From positions 3,596,001 to 3,660,000 of the forward strand of contig OZ244866.1 in NCBI GenBank assembly GCA_965221185.1: a stretch of DNA of 64,000 nt, written 5' to 3'. Source of the stretch: Aldehydirespirator sp965221185. Its GTDB lineage: Bacteria > Actinomycetota > Acidimicrobiia > Acidimicrobiales > Aldehydirespiratoraceae. A model generated the notes under the pieces. The model had not been told where the DNA came from, did no database searches, and was given only the letters and a program-made list of their open reading frames with translations. This document shows positions 34,990 to 44,566 of the stretch, in pieces. The translations under genes were made by a program, and so were the position numbers. Numbering within the stretch: the stretch's first letter is position 1; each line of letters begins with the position of its first letter.

Positions 34990-35835
34990 TCAGCGCAGGC
35001 GGGGCTTGATGCGCTCGCCGCGGGCGAATGCCTCCTGGCCCTCAGTCAATGCCTCCGGCCGGGTTCCCGCAGTGAGGATCGACGGAGCCATCGCCAGGGC
35101 GTCGAGCCGGCCCATGTCGTTGGCGGCCCAGATGGCCCGCAGGGAGCCCTGCACCGCCTCCGGCGGCTGCGACGCGATGATCGTCGCCAACCGGTCCGCG
35201 GCCTCTTGCAGCTCGTCGGAGGGCACGATCTCGGACACCAGCCCGATGCGCAGCGCGGTCTGCGCGGTCATCCGCTCGTGGCTGCCGAGCAGGGTGAGGC
35301 GCAGGATCTCGCCGAGCGGCATGCGCTGGGCCATCTTGATCGGCTCGTACACGGCTGCCATGCCGTAGGTGACGTGGGGGTCGAAGAAGGTGGCGTGGTC
35401 GGCCGCGATGATGATGTCGCACTCTGCGATCAGATAGAAGGCTCCACCGCAGCAGACGCCGTTCACCGCGGCGATCACCGGTTTCCACAGGTCGCAGGCC
35501 TTCGGTCCCAGATCGTTTCCGGGATCGTCGTACATGAAGTCGTTGGACGTTCCGTACAGGCTGCCGCGCCCGGCGAGGGCGGGCATATCGACGTCCCGGT
35601 CGATCCCCGCGCAGAACGCCCGGTCGCCTGAGGCGGTGAGCACGGCCACCCGGGCGTCGTCGAGCTCGCGCAGGGCCCGCCACGTGGCTCGGATCTCTTG
35701 GCGCATGCGGTCGTCGAAGGCGTGGAGCGCCTCGGGCCGGTCGAGCGTCACACGGCAGACATGATCCGCGATCTCGACCTTTACCGTCTCGAACCGCTCC
35801 GGCTCGAACGACACGGTGCGATCGGCTGGCGCCAC
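34990..35835 (-). CDS. Enoyl-CoA hydratase/isomerase family protein
   Basis: 281 aa crotonase fold. AFCAGIDRDVD and KPVIAAVNGVCCGGAFYLIAECD form the two oxyanion-hole segments. GTG 35835 follows TAGGCT by 8 nt (leaderless); TTG 35844 is less likely. Typical catalytic Glu positions are not certain (FFDPHVTYGM region), so hydratase versus other crotonase reactions is open. Confidence 0.85.
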   Translation of the reverse strand: MAPADRTVSFEPERFETVKVEIADHVCRVTLDRPEALHAFDDRMRQEIRATWRALRELDDARVAVLTASGDRAFCAGIDRDVDMPALAGRGSLYGTSNDFMYDDPGNDLGPKACDLWKPVIAAVNGVCCGGAFYLIAECDIIIAADHATFFDPHVTYGMAAVYEPIKMAQRMPLGEILRLTLLGSHERMTAQTALRIGLVSEIVPSDELQEAADRLATIIASQPPEAVQGSLRAIWAANDMGRLDALAMAPSILTAGTRPEALTEGQEAFARGERIKPRLR

Positions 35836-35860
35836 GACCAGCAAGCCTACCTTTCGCCGT

Positions 35861-36005
35861 CAGAGGCCGAGCGGGTGGGCGTCACGTCATGAGTAACGCG
35901 CAAGGCGCTCAGCGAGGCCGTGGCCTGAGCGGCCCGTGAGCGCAGCGAACAAGAGCGGGAAACGCGATGCTGCACCGCGAGGCGGCATCTCCTGCCCTCG
36001 CTGTT
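35861..36005 (+). repeat. Dispersed palindromic repeat, copy 6
   Basis: Plus orientation; head AGAGGCCGAGCGGGTGGG, tail CCTGCCCTCGC. The tail touches the stop of the XRE gene (36008) and the head is 26 bp from the enoyl-CoA hydratase start. Core at about 35908-35959. Confidence 0.85.
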
Positions 36006-36007
36006 TC

Positions 36008-36859
36008 TCAGGTGATCTCGGACTTGAGCTTGTGCAGCAGGCGCGGGATGTCCGGCGGCTGCACCACCGCAACCCGGATGAGGTCGTCGAAGTGCTTGAC
36101 GAATGTCATCACGTGGTGCCGGTTGTTGAGCACTAGGTACATCTGGCCGAGATACAGCACCGCTCGCTCGAGACCGAAGATCGTGACCGCGCTGGCGTAG
36201 CGCTGGCGGCCGTCGTAGAGGAACCACCGGAACGTGGGGTACAGCTCCTCGCACAGTTCGATCATCCGGTCGAGTTGGACCACGCGGTGCCGGTGCTCGA
36301 GGGCGGCCCAGACGTCCCAGCCCCGGGCGAAGCCCTCGATGGCCTGGATGGAGTTGCAGCATTCGAGGTCGGTGCCCGGCGCCCGTGCCATCTCCAGGGG
36401 GGCGGTGGAGGTCTCGATTCGCTGCTCGGGCCTGACCGTGGCGTAACGCTGCACCTCGTGGCGAATGACCGCCTCCGTTTTGACCAGGTCGGGCAGCGAG
36501 GCGGGCAGGGTGCGGATCTTCGAGCCGGCCGACTGCCCGTGCCACTCGATCCAGGCCTCGTCCAGCGGGCTCAGCTCGTCGAGGTTCAGGGCGAACTCCT
36601 CATGGACGATGTCGGCGCGGGACGGGCTGCCGTCGGTCAGGCCCAGCAGCCAATCCACCGACGCCCCGGATGCCTCGGCGATGGCCGCGAGAGTCTCCGC
36701 TCGGGGGAGGCGGCGATCGCTGGCTGACAGCAGCTGCGACAGGGTGGACCGGTCGATGCCGGCCTCGGTGGCGAAGTCCGACTGGGACCGGCCCGAGTCG
36801 GCCACCAGCTCTCTGAGCCGTTCCCGGAACCGGATGACCAACTCGGCTTGCCCCATCAT
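36008..36859 (-). CDS. XRE-family transcriptional regulator with C-terminal sensor-like domain
   Basis: 283 aa. HTH_3 domain at about 8-65 (FRERLRELVADSGRSQSDFATEAGIDRSTLSQLLSASDRRLPRAETLAAIAEASG), then about 210 residues with no recognised domain. ATG 36859 lies 9 nt after TATTAT (leaderless) in an AT-rich stretch. It is divergent from the desaturase gene and may control it; inference. Confidence 0.85.
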   Translation of the reverse strand: MMGQAELVIRFRERLRELVADSGRSQSDFATEAGIDRSTLSQLLSASDRRLPRAETLAAIAEASGASVDWLLGLTDGSPSRADIVHEEFALNLDELSPLDEAWIEWHGQSAGSKIRTLPASLPDLVKTEAVIRHEVQRYATVRPEQRIETSTAPLEMARAPGTDLECCNSIQAIEGFARGWDVWAALEHRHRVVQLDRMIELCEELYPTFRWFLYDGRQRYASAVTIFGLERAVLYLGQMYLVLNNRHHVMTFVKHFDDLIRVAVVQPPDIPRLLHKLKSEIT

Positions 36860-36862
36860 TGT

Positions 36863-37012
36863 GCGGTGATAATACAACAATTGATTTATATACACGACAT
36901 AATTTGCGCTTAGTTTGAGAATGCCACGAATTGTGCGCATCTCATCACGCGTCCGAAGCTTGCGCTTCTTACTCTAGCTATCAGCAGGTGGAGGGGGAGA
37001 TCTGACTGCACC
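36863..37012. promoter_or_regulatory. AT-rich divergent promoter region
   Basis: The most AT-rich stretch of this part of the window, between the XRE regulator and the desaturase. It contains the leaderless TATTAT box of the XRE gene and a small hairpin GAAGC-TTGC-GCTTC near 36956. No clear palindromic operator was found. Confidence 0.5.
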
Positions 37013-37030
37013 TTGAGAGAGGGGGGTTCG

Positions 37031-37957
37031 ATGGCTGCGGACGCGACCAGGCCGGGCGTGGAGTGGCGCACGGTCGCGGTCGCGGTGGCAGTGCACGGCC
37101 TGTGGCTCGCGGCGGTGGCCCTACACGGTGTGATGCCGTGGCCGCTGACCGTGCTCGCGCTGGGTGTGGCCGCGTCCTGGCACGGCTCGCTGCAGCATGA
37201 GACCATCCACGGCCACCCGTTCCGCAGCCAGCGGCTGAACGCCTTGCTGGGCTCGCTGCCCGTCTCGCTGCATCTTCCGTATCTCGTGTACCGGCGCTAC
37301 CACTGGGCGCATCACGACTGCCCCGAACTGACCGACCCGACCGACGACAGCGAGAGCTTCTACGTGACCGCCGAGAAGTGGGAGTCCATGGGCCGCTTGG
37401 GCCGGACGTTCGTGTTGGCCCACCACACCCTGCTCGGTCGCCTGGTGCTGGGCCCGCCCCGCGACGTGGCCAGGGTGTTCGCTCACCAGGCTCGGGAGAT
37501 CTGGCGCGGCGACCGCGAGCTGGCCCGCTGGTGGGCCGCCCACATGGTGGCCGTGGCCGCGTTGGCCGCCTTCGTGGTTGCCGTCATGGGGATTCCTCTA
37601 TGGCAGTACCTGCTGGGTGCCACGTACCTGGGGAACTCCCTGACCATGATGAGGTCGTACTGCGAGCACCGGTGGGTGGAGGGCGCCACCCGCTCCGCGG
37701 TTGTGCGGTCGGGGCGGTTCTTCAGCCTGTTGTACCTCTACAACAACCTCCACCATGTCCACCATGCCGATCCGGGCGTGCCCTGGTACCGGCTGGCGGC
37801 CCAGGCCGACACCACCGGCGGCTACGAGGAGGCCGCGGCCGGGGCGGGGCTCTACCGCGGCTACTTCGAATTGGCCCGCCGCTTCCTGGTACGGCCCTTC
37901 GACCACCCGGTGCATCCCGCTCAGCGGGCCGGGATCCTCACCCGTTCGGCGATCTGA
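37031..37957 (+). CDS. Fatty acid desaturase-family membrane protein
   Basis: 308 aa di-iron membrane enzyme. Three His boxes are present: HETIHGH, HWAHH and NNLHHVHH; hydrophobic segments flank them. Start 37031 has AGGGGGG 5-10 nt upstream. Such proteins desaturate or hydroxylate acyl chains or carotenoids. Its TGA is next to the target site of IS copy A. Confidence 0.88.
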   Translation: MAADATRPGVEWRTVAVAVAVHGLWLAAVALHGVMPWPLTVLALGVAASWHGSLQHETIHGHPFRSQRLNALLGSLPVSLHLPYLVYRRYHWAHHDCPELTDPTDDSESFYVTAEKWESMGRLGRTFVLAHHTLLGRLVLGPPRDVARVFAHQAREIWRGDRELARWWAAHMVAVAALAAFVVAVMGIPLWQYLLGATYLGNSLTMMRSYCEHRWVEGATRSAVVRSGRFFSLLYLYNNLHHVHHADPGVPWYRLAAQADTTGGYEEAAAGAGLYRGYFELARRFLVRPFDHPVHPAQRAGILTRSAI

Positions 37958-37962
37958 CCTTA

Positions 37963-39582
37963 GCCTGGATCCACCGGTGGGGTTGGTGTGGGGGCCGGTG
38001 TCGGGTTGGTTGGTGGCGGGCTGGTGGCTCAGGCGGGGCGGGCGGCTGTTGGGGCGTGTTGGTTCAGGGGCGGGGGCGCTGGGCGGGTTGGTGGCGTTTT
38101 GGGGTGGTTGTGCGCGGCGCCGGGCGCGGGGCGGCGGGTCAGATGAGCTGGGGGAGGTTGCGGATGTGTCTTAGGGCGCGTGTGAAGGCGTTCTGCCAGG
38201 GCCAGTTCGCGGGCAGGCGCAGCCTGTGTCGGCGGCTGTGGTTGACGATGCGGCCGGGGATGTTGAGGAGCCGGTTGCGCACGCCGGCGGCGGCGGTGAG
38301 CTGTCGGGGGTGCTGGGCGCGTCCGATGCGGGCTGTCCAGCGGGCGATGTTGTGCGCGAGGGCGGCGCAGGCCAGCCAGGCGGCGTTGGCGGTGAATTGT
38401 CCCGACGGGCAGTGTCTGAGGCCGTTGTTCTTGAGGTCTTTGATGGCGAGCTCGACTCGGGCGTGGGCTCGGTGGTAGGCGTCGGCGGCACAGGTGTCGA
38501 GGTCGGCTCTGTCAGTTGTGAAGCAGTGGTGTCTCCAGTCGGGCCACAGCTTCGCCTGGGTGCCTTCGAGGCGGGTGCGGCGCACGACCAGGCGCAGGCG
38601 GCGGGGGCCCTTGTCGTCGCGGCGGCCGGTGTCGATGGTGCACTCAGCGACCTGTGCCGCCCCGCCCGCGGTGTAGGCGATCGGCTTCCAGGCCTTCTCC
38701 TCGATGGCTTCGATGGCTGCTTTGACCTTGGCGTTGTGGGGGATCGTGATCGAGTAGGACGCGCCGCGGGCCTCGACGGCGTCGATGATGTCGTAGCTGA
38801 AGAACCCCGCGTCGGCGCGCACCGTGAGCGCCGCGCCCGGCGCCAGGCGGCCCAGGCGCGCCAGCGTCTCGACGATGAAGCGCTCCGAGCCGCGCTGGGA
38901 GGATCCCGACCGCATCCGGGTGTGGATGATCTCGCCGGTGTCGTCTCTGACCGCGGCCAGCGGGTGATAGCCCAGCACGGCTGTGTGGCCGTAGGCGGCG
39001 CCGCCTTTGCTGTGGCCGTGCACCTCACAGATTGTGGAGTCCACGTCCACCGTCATCTCCGCTGCGGCCGGGGCCGCGCCCACAGACCACGCCCGCTGAA
39101 GCGCCAGCTCCTGCGCGCGGTCGAGCTGGCGCACATGGCCCCACATAAAGGACCGCAGCCAAGTCCCCAAAGTGGACGGCGCCAACACACGAAACGGCAG
39201 CACCGCCTGCGCCGAGCCCGCCCGCAGCCGCTCCGCGTCGTCGATGAACGAACCGCCCACAAGCATCGACGCCACCACGCTCAGCGCCTTGGCCCCCGAG
39301 CCGCGGCCCGCCCCCGGCGGGCGCACCGCCTCGTCGATGAGCGCCTCCAGCCCCAGCCGCGACATCAGCGTGCCCGCCACCAACAGCCCCGCATCGGCCA
39401 CCAAAGACCCGTCGTCAAAGACCGCCCCCAACCCGTCGATCCCACCAGATATGCTCCTCACAGGAAGTGCCTCCTCACGTGGCCGGAATAACTGTCGTTA
39501 TCAACAGCATTCTCCCACGTCAGGAGGCCTTTCTGGTGGACGCGCCAACCCCACAGGCCCCACTGCGCCGGTGGATCCGGGC
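37963..39582 (-). mobile_element. IS1380-like insertion sequence, copy A
   Basis: About 1,620 bp bounded by imperfect inverted repeats (left GCCTGGATCCACCGGTGGGG; right end, reversed, GCCCGGATCCACCGGCG). A 3-bp TTA flanks both ends (37960-37962 and 39583-39585) inside the sequence CTTAG. One transposase gene. About 175 bp of G/T-rich non-coding DNA separates the transposase stop from the left end. The right end abuts repeat copy 7. Confidence 0.85.
38139..39461 (-). CDS. IS1380-family transposase (copy A)
   Basis: 440 aa DDE transposase. Catalytic residues are seen in TVDVDSTICEVHGHSKGGAAYGH, VRADAGFFSYD and HARVELAIKDLKNNGLRHCPSG. GTG 39461 follows AGGAGG. Intact, so likely still able to move. 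Roughly four-fifths identical by eye to the copy at 57230. Confidence 0.92.
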   Translation of the reverse strand: MRSISGGIDGLGAVFDDGSLVADAGLLVAGTLMSRLGLEALIDEAVRPPGAGRGSGAKALSVVASMLVGGSFIDDAERLRAGSAQAVLPFRVLAPSTLGTWLRSFMWGHVRQLDRAQELALQRAWSVGAAPAAAEMTVDVDSTICEVHGHSKGGAAYGHTAVLGYHPLAAVRDDTGEIIHTRMRSGSSQRGSERFIVETLARLGRLAPGAALTVRADAGFFSYDIIDAVEARGASYSITIPHNAKVKAAIEAIEEKAWKPIAYTAGGAAQVAECTIDTGRRDDKGPRRLRLVVRRTRLEGTQAKLWPDWRHHCFTTDRADLDTCAADAYHRAHARVELAIKDLKNNGLRHCPSGQFTANAAWLACAALAHNIARWTARIGRAQHPRQLTAAAGVRNRLLNIPGRIVNHSRRHRLRLPANWPWQNAFTRALRHIRNLPQLI

Positions 39583-39583
39583 T

Positions 39584-39735
39584 TAGAGCGTGCGCGGGTA
39601 GGTGGCGAGCGCTTGCGGCGAGACGTCGTGTTTCCCGCTCTTGTTCGCTGCGCTCACGGGCCGCTCGGGCCACGGCCTCGCTCAGCACCCTGCGAATTCC
39701 TCGTGAACTAATCGCCTACCCGCTCGGCCTCCTAG
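39584..39735 (-). repeat. Dispersed palindromic repeat, copy 7
   Basis: Minus orientation. Tail GCGGGTAGG and head CCTACCCGC are perfectly complementary, with a different sequence from copies 4 and 8. IS copy A inserted exactly at its tail edge (CTTAGAG). The head ends 7 bp from the SulP stop. Without the IS it would lie directly between the convergent desaturase and SulP genes. Confidence 0.88.
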
Positions 39736-39741
39736 GCGACG

Positions 39742-41409
39742 CTAGCCAAGCAAGCGGCGAGCGATGACTCGGGCTTCGTCGAGGTTCTCGACGAAGTGAT
39801 CTTCGGGTACGCGGCGCAGGACCCCCAGCGCTCGGAGGTTGGATCCGGGCAGGCCGCGCAGGCCCATCACGATGCATTCGATGTTCTCCTCGATGGCCAC
39901 ATCCACCAGCTGGCCCACCACCACGGCCGCGCTGTCGTCGATGCGGACGGTGCCGGAGAAGTCGAAGATCGCCAACTCGTGCTCTGCGATGTCGGTGCTG
40001 AAGGTGCTGAAGAGCTTGTTGGAGGAGGCCACCGTGAAGCTGCCCCGCAGCGACAGCAGGCCGCAGCGGGCTGAGAAAGGGTCGTCGTCGGAGTCGAAGT
40101 CGAAGTTGAACTCCCCGCCTCCGCCGTCGTCGTCTGCTTCGGGGTCGGCCAGGAAGGTCATGTCGAGCAGCGGGGTCGACACGACGCTGTCGAGCTCCAG
40201 CAGCTCTATCTGGCGGGCGCCGGTCATGGCGGCCGCGATCAGCCCGACCGCCACCGCCACGACGAGGTCGGACACCACCGACAGCCCCAGCGTCAGGATC
40301 AGCACCACCAGGTTCTCCTTCTGGACGAGGTGGATGCGGGTGAGGTAGCGCCAGTCGATGATGTCGAACCCGATCTTGATGAGGATGCCGGCCAGCACGG
40401 CGTGGGGGATCGAGTCGACATACCTGCCCAGCCCCAGCAGCAGCGCGAGCAGGACGGTGGCGCACAGCACCCCGGAGACCCGCGACCGGCCGCCGGCCCG
40501 CACGTTGGCCACCGTGCACGATGTGGCCCCGGCGCCGGGCACGCCGCCGATGAGTGCCACCACCACGTTGGCCGCGCCCACGCCCATGAGCTCCCGGTTG
40601 GGGTTGTGGCTCTGGCAGGTCAGCGAGTCGGCCACCCTCGCGGTGAGCAGGCTGTTGATGGAGCCGAGCAGCGCGATCGTGACCGCGGGCGGCAGGGCGC
40701 CCCCGAGGTCGCCGAGGGAGAGTTCCGGGATGTCTAGGTCGGGGAGGACGGTGGGCACCTCTCCGATGATGGGCGCGTCGCTCAGCCACAGCACGCCGAG
40801 CAGCGTTCCGATGACCAGCGCGGCCACGGAGGGAGGCAGGAACCTCTGCAGCCGCTCCGGCCAGAAGATGCACACCGCCAGGGTGACGAGCCCGAGCGTC
40901 AAGGCGCTCAGGTCGGTGTCGGTGATCGCGTCGGGCCATGATCGCAGCGAGGCGAGCGCTCCGCCCTCCGCGACGCTCATGCCGAGGAAGGGCAGCACTT
41001 GGACCACAATGATGATCACGCCCACCGCGGAGGTGAACCCGGACACCACCGCGTAGGGCGTGTAGGCCACGTAGCTGCCCAACCGCAGGGCCCCCATCAG
41101 CACCTGGATCAACCCGGCCAGCGCAACTATGGCCAGCGCCTTTGAGAGATCTTCGTCGACGTAGTCGAAGAAGACCACCGCCATGGCTACCGACAGCGGG
41201 GCGGTGGGCCCGGAGATCTGGGTCCTGCTGCCGCCCAGGAGCGCGGCGAGCATCCCGACCACGATGGCTCCGTAGAGGCCTTCGATCGCTCCGAGTCCCG
41301 ACGCCTCCCCGAAGGCGAGCGATAGTGGAAGAGCCACTACGGCCGCGGTCAGCCCGCCGAAGATGTCACCCCTAACGGTTTGGAGCTTGTCGCTGACTTG
41401 CAAGGCCAT
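39742..41409 (-). CDS. SulP-family anion transporter with C-terminal STAS domain
   Basis: 555 aa from ATG 41409, which is 10 nt after TAGTGT; the longer start at 41436 is less likely. About eleven membrane segments with GDIFGGLTAAVVALPLSLAFG and the SulP signature-like LYGAIVVGMLAALLGGSRTQISGPTAP; the C-terminal STAS domain (about 445-550) includes ELAIFDFSGTVRIDDSAAVVVGQLV. An acidic/Gly loop (DPEADDDGGGGEFNFDFDSDDD) separates them. Substrate could be sulfate, bicarbonate or another anion. Confidence 0.9.
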   Translation of the reverse strand: MALQVSDKLQTVRGDIFGGLTAAVVALPLSLAFGEASGLGAIEGLYGAIVVGMLAALLGGSRTQISGPTAPLSVAMAVVFFDYVDEDLSKALAIVALAGLIQVLMGALRLGSYVAYTPYAVVSGFTSAVGVIIIVVQVLPFLGMSVAEGGALASLRSWPDAITDTDLSALTLGLVTLAVCIFWPERLQRFLPPSVAALVIGTLLGVLWLSDAPIIGEVPTVLPDLDIPELSLGDLGGALPPAVTIALLGSINSLLTARVADSLTCQSHNPNRELMGVGAANVVVALIGGVPGAGATSCTVANVRAGGRSRVSGVLCATVLLALLLGLGRYVDSIPHAVLAGILIKIGFDIIDWRYLTRIHLVQKENLVVLILTLGLSVVSDLVVAVAVGLIAAAMTGARQIELLELDSVVSTPLLDMTFLADPEADDDGGGGEFNFDFDSDDDPFSARCGLLSLRGSFTVASSNKLFSTFSTDIAEHELAIFDFSGTVRIDDSAAVVVGQLVDVAIEENIECIVMGLRGLPGSNLRALGVLRRVPEDHFVENLDEARVIARRLLG

Positions 41410-41572
41410 AACCCCGTGGACACTAGACCGAGACATGGTCCTCGGGCGGGTTTTGGCGGCTATACCGGGCGACCTCCGGCGGCGACAAGGATCAGGAATG
41501 TTCGAAATCTCTGGTCTATCCGGCTGCGCCCGGGCCCGGCCTCAGGACGCGACGCGGAAGCGCGCTCGCAAG

Positions 41573-42244
41573 TCAGGACGGTGGGGCGCCCTTCCAGCCA
41601 TCCCAGTGCAGCACTCCAGCGAGCGGCTCGCGGGTGCCGGGGCGGAAGTCGGTGCCGATCGTGTGAGCGACTGGGATGAGCGCCACCTGCACGCACCTCT
41701 CGTATGGGATGTCGAGAATCTCGGCCGCTTGCTGCTCGTACGCCAGATGCAGTGTGGTCCAGCAGGTGCCCAGTCCCCGCTCCCGGGCGGCCAGCATGAA
41801 GCTCCACGACGCTTGGATCACCGATCCGAGTCTCGAGGTCGCACCGCCCCACGACGGCCTGTCGACGCGGCTCTGCCGCAGGCATGGGATCAGGAACACC
41901 GGCGCCCGCTCGAGGTTGTCGGCGAGGTACTGGGCCGAGTCGGCGATCCGCTCGAATGAGGCCTGCACCGCGGGGTCGCCGTGCGGCGGGGCGCTGGTGG
42001 GGAAGTAGGGCGACTTCACGTAGGCGGACCACGCCTGGCGGTAGTAATCGGCCAGCGCTGCCTTCTTGGCTGGGTCGGTCACCACCACCCATGCCCAGTC
42101 TTGGAGATTGCCGCCGGTGGGCGCCTGCAGCGCGATGTCCAGGCACCCGGTGACCAGCTCGGGATCGACCGGCCGGTCGAAGTCCAGGCGCTTGCGCACG
42201 GCCCGGGTAGTGGTCAGCAGCTCGTCGACGGACAGTCCCAGCAT
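41573..42244 (-). CDS. Nitroreductase-family flavoprotein
   Basis: 223 aa. RAVRKRLDFDRPV is the FMN-binding start, APTGGNLQDWAWVVV a key loop, and GLGTCWTTLHLAY the C-terminal flavin contact. AGGAGG precedes ATG 42244. Reduces nitro, quinone or other electrophiles with NAD(P)H; the substrate is unknown. Confidence 0.88.
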   Translation of the reverse strand: MLGLSVDELLTTTRAVRKRLDFDRPVDPELVTGCLDIALQAPTGGNLQDWAWVVVTDPAKKAALADYYRQAWSAYVKSPYFPTSAPPHGDPAVQASFERIADSAQYLADNLERAPVFLIPCLRQSRVDRPSWGGATSRLGSVIQASWSFMLAARERGLGTCWTTLHLAYEQQAAEILDIPYERCVQVALIPVAHTIGTDFRPGTREPLAGVLHWDGWKGAPPS

Positions 42245-42297
42245 CTGTGGCCTCCTGGGTCAGGTGGTGATCAGACCCTAGGGGGTCGCAGCCGTGA

Positions 42298-43452
42298 TCA
42301 GCCTGGCAGCAGCGGGAGCACCTCTTCGGCTATCCGGTGGAGTTGCTCCTCCACCTTCTCGTAGCGGTCGCCGGGCATGGCCGGGAACAGCAGCAGGTTC
42401 TCCAGGCCGATCTGGTCGTGGCGCCAGCTGATGGCTTCGGCCACCTGCTCGGGGCTGCCCACCACCCAGGTCTTCTGGTCCATGGACTCCTCGAGGGTGG
42501 GGATCAGCCCGGGCTTGGCCGGCTTGCCGTCGGGGCCCATGTAGCCCTTGCTCCATCCGTAGGGGCCGAGGAATTTCCATAGCTCGTCGTGGCCGTCGCG
42601 CACCGATGCGACCGCATCCTCGTAGGTGTCCTCCACCCGGACGCACTGCACGAGTAGGCGGTTCTCGCCCCGGCCCAGCTCCCGGCCATGGTGGGCCAGG
42701 TATCTCTCGGCGAACTGTTCCCAGCGCTCCTTGACGAAGGTGTGGTGGTAGTTCCAGAACACTCCGCCCCAGCCGCAGCGGGGGATCTGCTCCAGGGTGG
42801 CCGGCGACTTTGCAGCCTGCCAGATCTCGTATGGGTAGAGGGGCCGCGGAACCAGGCTGAGCTCGGTGGCGAACCCGCCCCGGTCGGGGATTCCCGGCGG
42901 CGGGAAGTCGTAGACCTCGCCGTGGAAGCTGAAGGACTCGTTGTCCAAGGCCATGCGAATCACTTCCATGGCTTCGTCGAACTGCTTCCGGTTGAACTCG
43001 TCGTCGGCGGCCTTGTCGGGATTGTCGAAGCTGCCGATCTTGGTGCCCAGCGTCTCAGCCTCGCGCGGCACCGTGCCCCGGCCGACGCCCAGGATTCCCC
43101 GGCCACCGGAGATGTTGTGCAGAGTGGCGAAGTCTTCGGCCAGCCGCAGCGGATGCCACTGGGGCACGATGTTGAAGGCCATTCCGATCCGGATGTTCTC
43201 GGTGCGCTCCGCGACGATGGTTCCCGCCAGGATGCCATTGGGGATGACCTCGTAGCCCTCGTGCTGGAAGTGGTGCTCGGTCAGCCAGAACGAGTCGTAG
43301 CCCAGCTGGTCGCAGACCACCGCCATGTCGATGACTCTCTCGGTGGCCCGCCACGCCTCCTTGTGGTCGAAGCGTCGGCTGGTGGGAGCAGGGGGCCCCG
43401 CGCCCGCGTCGGGCAACTCGACCCCGCCAAACAGGAACACCCCGGTGCGCAT
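42298..43452 (-). CDS. LLM-class flavin/F420-dependent monooxygenase-like protein
   Basis: 384 aa. YDSFWLTEHHFQHEGYEVIPNGILAGTIVAERTENIRIGMAFNIVPQWHPLRLAEDFATLHNISGGRGILGVGRG is close to the alkanal/limonene monooxygenase branch of LLM proteins. ATG 43452 lies 7 nt after TACAGT (leaderless). The longer frame upstream is rejected. Confidence 0.88.
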   Translation of the reverse strand: MRTGVFLFGGVELPDAGAGPPAPTSRRFDHKEAWRATERVIDMAVVCDQLGYDSFWLTEHHFQHEGYEVIPNGILAGTIVAERTENIRIGMAFNIVPQWHPLRLAEDFATLHNISGGRGILGVGRGTVPREAETLGTKIGSFDNPDKAADDEFNRKQFDEAMEVIRMALDNESFSFHGEVYDFPPPGIPDRGGFATELSLVPRPLYPYEIWQAAKSPATLEQIPRCGWGGVFWNYHHTFVKERWEQFAERYLAHHGRELGRGENRLLVQCVRVEDTYEDAVASVRDGHDELWKFLGPYGWSKGYMGPDGKPAKPGLIPTLEESMDQKTWVVGSPEQVAEAISWRHDQIGLENLLLFPAMPGDRYEKVEEQLHRIAEEVLPLLPG

Positions 43453-43587
43453 CTCCGCGACTGTAGGCGCTGCTGGGGATCGGGGCGCTGTCGTGCGAGC
43501 ATCCTGACGGAGCCGCCGGCTGTAGGCGCTCATGAAGTTCGGAGTAGCTTGTCCTCTGACGCCTCCGCGCGGAGGCTGCCCGAAACC

Positions 43588-44514
43588 ATGGCCACGGACC
43601 TGTTCGACATCGAACCACTCGACGCCACTTTCGGCGCGGTGGTGACCGGGGTGGAGTTGCGGTCGGTCGACCACGCTGCGTTCGATGCTCTGCACGCGGC
43701 GTGGCTGGAGCACGCCCTGCTGATCTTCCCGGGCCAGTTCCTGACCAAGGGTGAGCAGGACGCCTTCGCTTTGCGCTTCGGGCCGCTGGAGTTCAAGGCC
43801 GCAGCCTTCAGCAACGTCGCTGCCGACGGCACGGTCCTCAATGACCCCGGCCACGATGTGGTGAAGTCGCTGCGGGGCAACGAGGGCTGGCACCACGACA
43901 GCACCTACATGCCGCTCCAGGCCAAGGGATCGGTGTTCACCGCCGAGGTGGTGACCAGCCGCGGCGGGGCCACCGGATGGGCCGACATGCGGGCTGCCTT
44001 CGAGGCGCTGGACACTGAGACCCAGCAGCGGTTGGCCGGCATGCGGGCTTACCACTCGCTGTACTACAGCCAGGGCCGCTCCGGCCATATGCCGACCAAG
44101 ACCGCCGGCGGCAGCTACGACATGTACGGCTTCCATGACCTTGAGCCGTCGCTGCGGCCGCTGGTGAAGGTGCATCCCGAGACCGGACGGCCCAACCTGC
44201 TGGTCGGCCGTCACGCCTACGGGATCGTGGGAATGGCCGAAGACGAGTCGGAGGCCTTTCTCGACAAGCTCAACGCCGAGGCGTGCCAGCCTCCCCGAAT
44301 CCACCATCATCAGTGGACCGCGGGCGATGCCGCGCTGTGGGACAACCGCCGGCTGATGCACCGGGGCACGCCGTTCGACATGTCCGAGCCCCGGGTGATG
44401 TGGCACACCCGCGTGGCCGGCGATCCCGCCTCGGAGCTGGCCGACAACCACCTCGGTTCCCAGCAGCGATCAGGCACCGATGTGATGGGCGAGGACACCC
44501 TCATCGTCGGCTAG
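43588..44514 (+). CDS. TauD/TfdA-family Fe(II)/2-oxoglutarate dioxygenase
   Basis: 308 aa. H102-x-D104 in WHHDSTY and the distal His in LMHRGTPFD form the iron triad; Arg in PRVMWHTRVAGD binds 2-oxoglutarate. GATGWADMRAAFEAL is typical of the family. Start ATG 43588. Oxidises taurine, phenoxyacids or similar; substrate open. Confidence 0.9.
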   Translation: MATDLFDIEPLDATFGAVVTGVELRSVDHAAFDALHAAWLEHALLIFPGQFLTKGEQDAFALRFGPLEFKAAAFSNVAADGTVLNDPGHDVVKSLRGNEGWHHDSTYMPLQAKGSVFTAEVVTSRGGATGWADMRAAFEALDTETQQRLAGMRAYHSLYYSQGRSGHMPTKTAGGSYDMYGFHDLEPSLRPLVKVHPETGRPNLLVGRHAYGIVGMAEDESEAFLDKLNAEACQPPRIHHHQWTAGDAALWDNRRLMHRGTPFDMSEPRVMWHTRVAGDPASELADNHLGSQQRSGTDVMGEDTLIVG

Positions 44515-44566
44515 CCCCGGTGATCGAGGGCATTCGTCGCAGTCGCAGATTCGGTAGCGTCCGGCT

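Noticed and set aside
37983..38138. G/T-rich stretch downstream of the transposase stop as a separate gene or repeat
   Set aside because: It lies inside the IS inverted repeats and has an equivalent in copy B (57080-57229), so it is part of the element.
3642..39735. The dispersed repeat as a conserved small protein (EAVARAARERSE-like)
   Set aside because: The frame is conserved only because the DNA core is; copies differ in start, stop and frame, some have in-frame stops (VA-stop-AA), and the pairing termini point to DNA or RNA structure instead.
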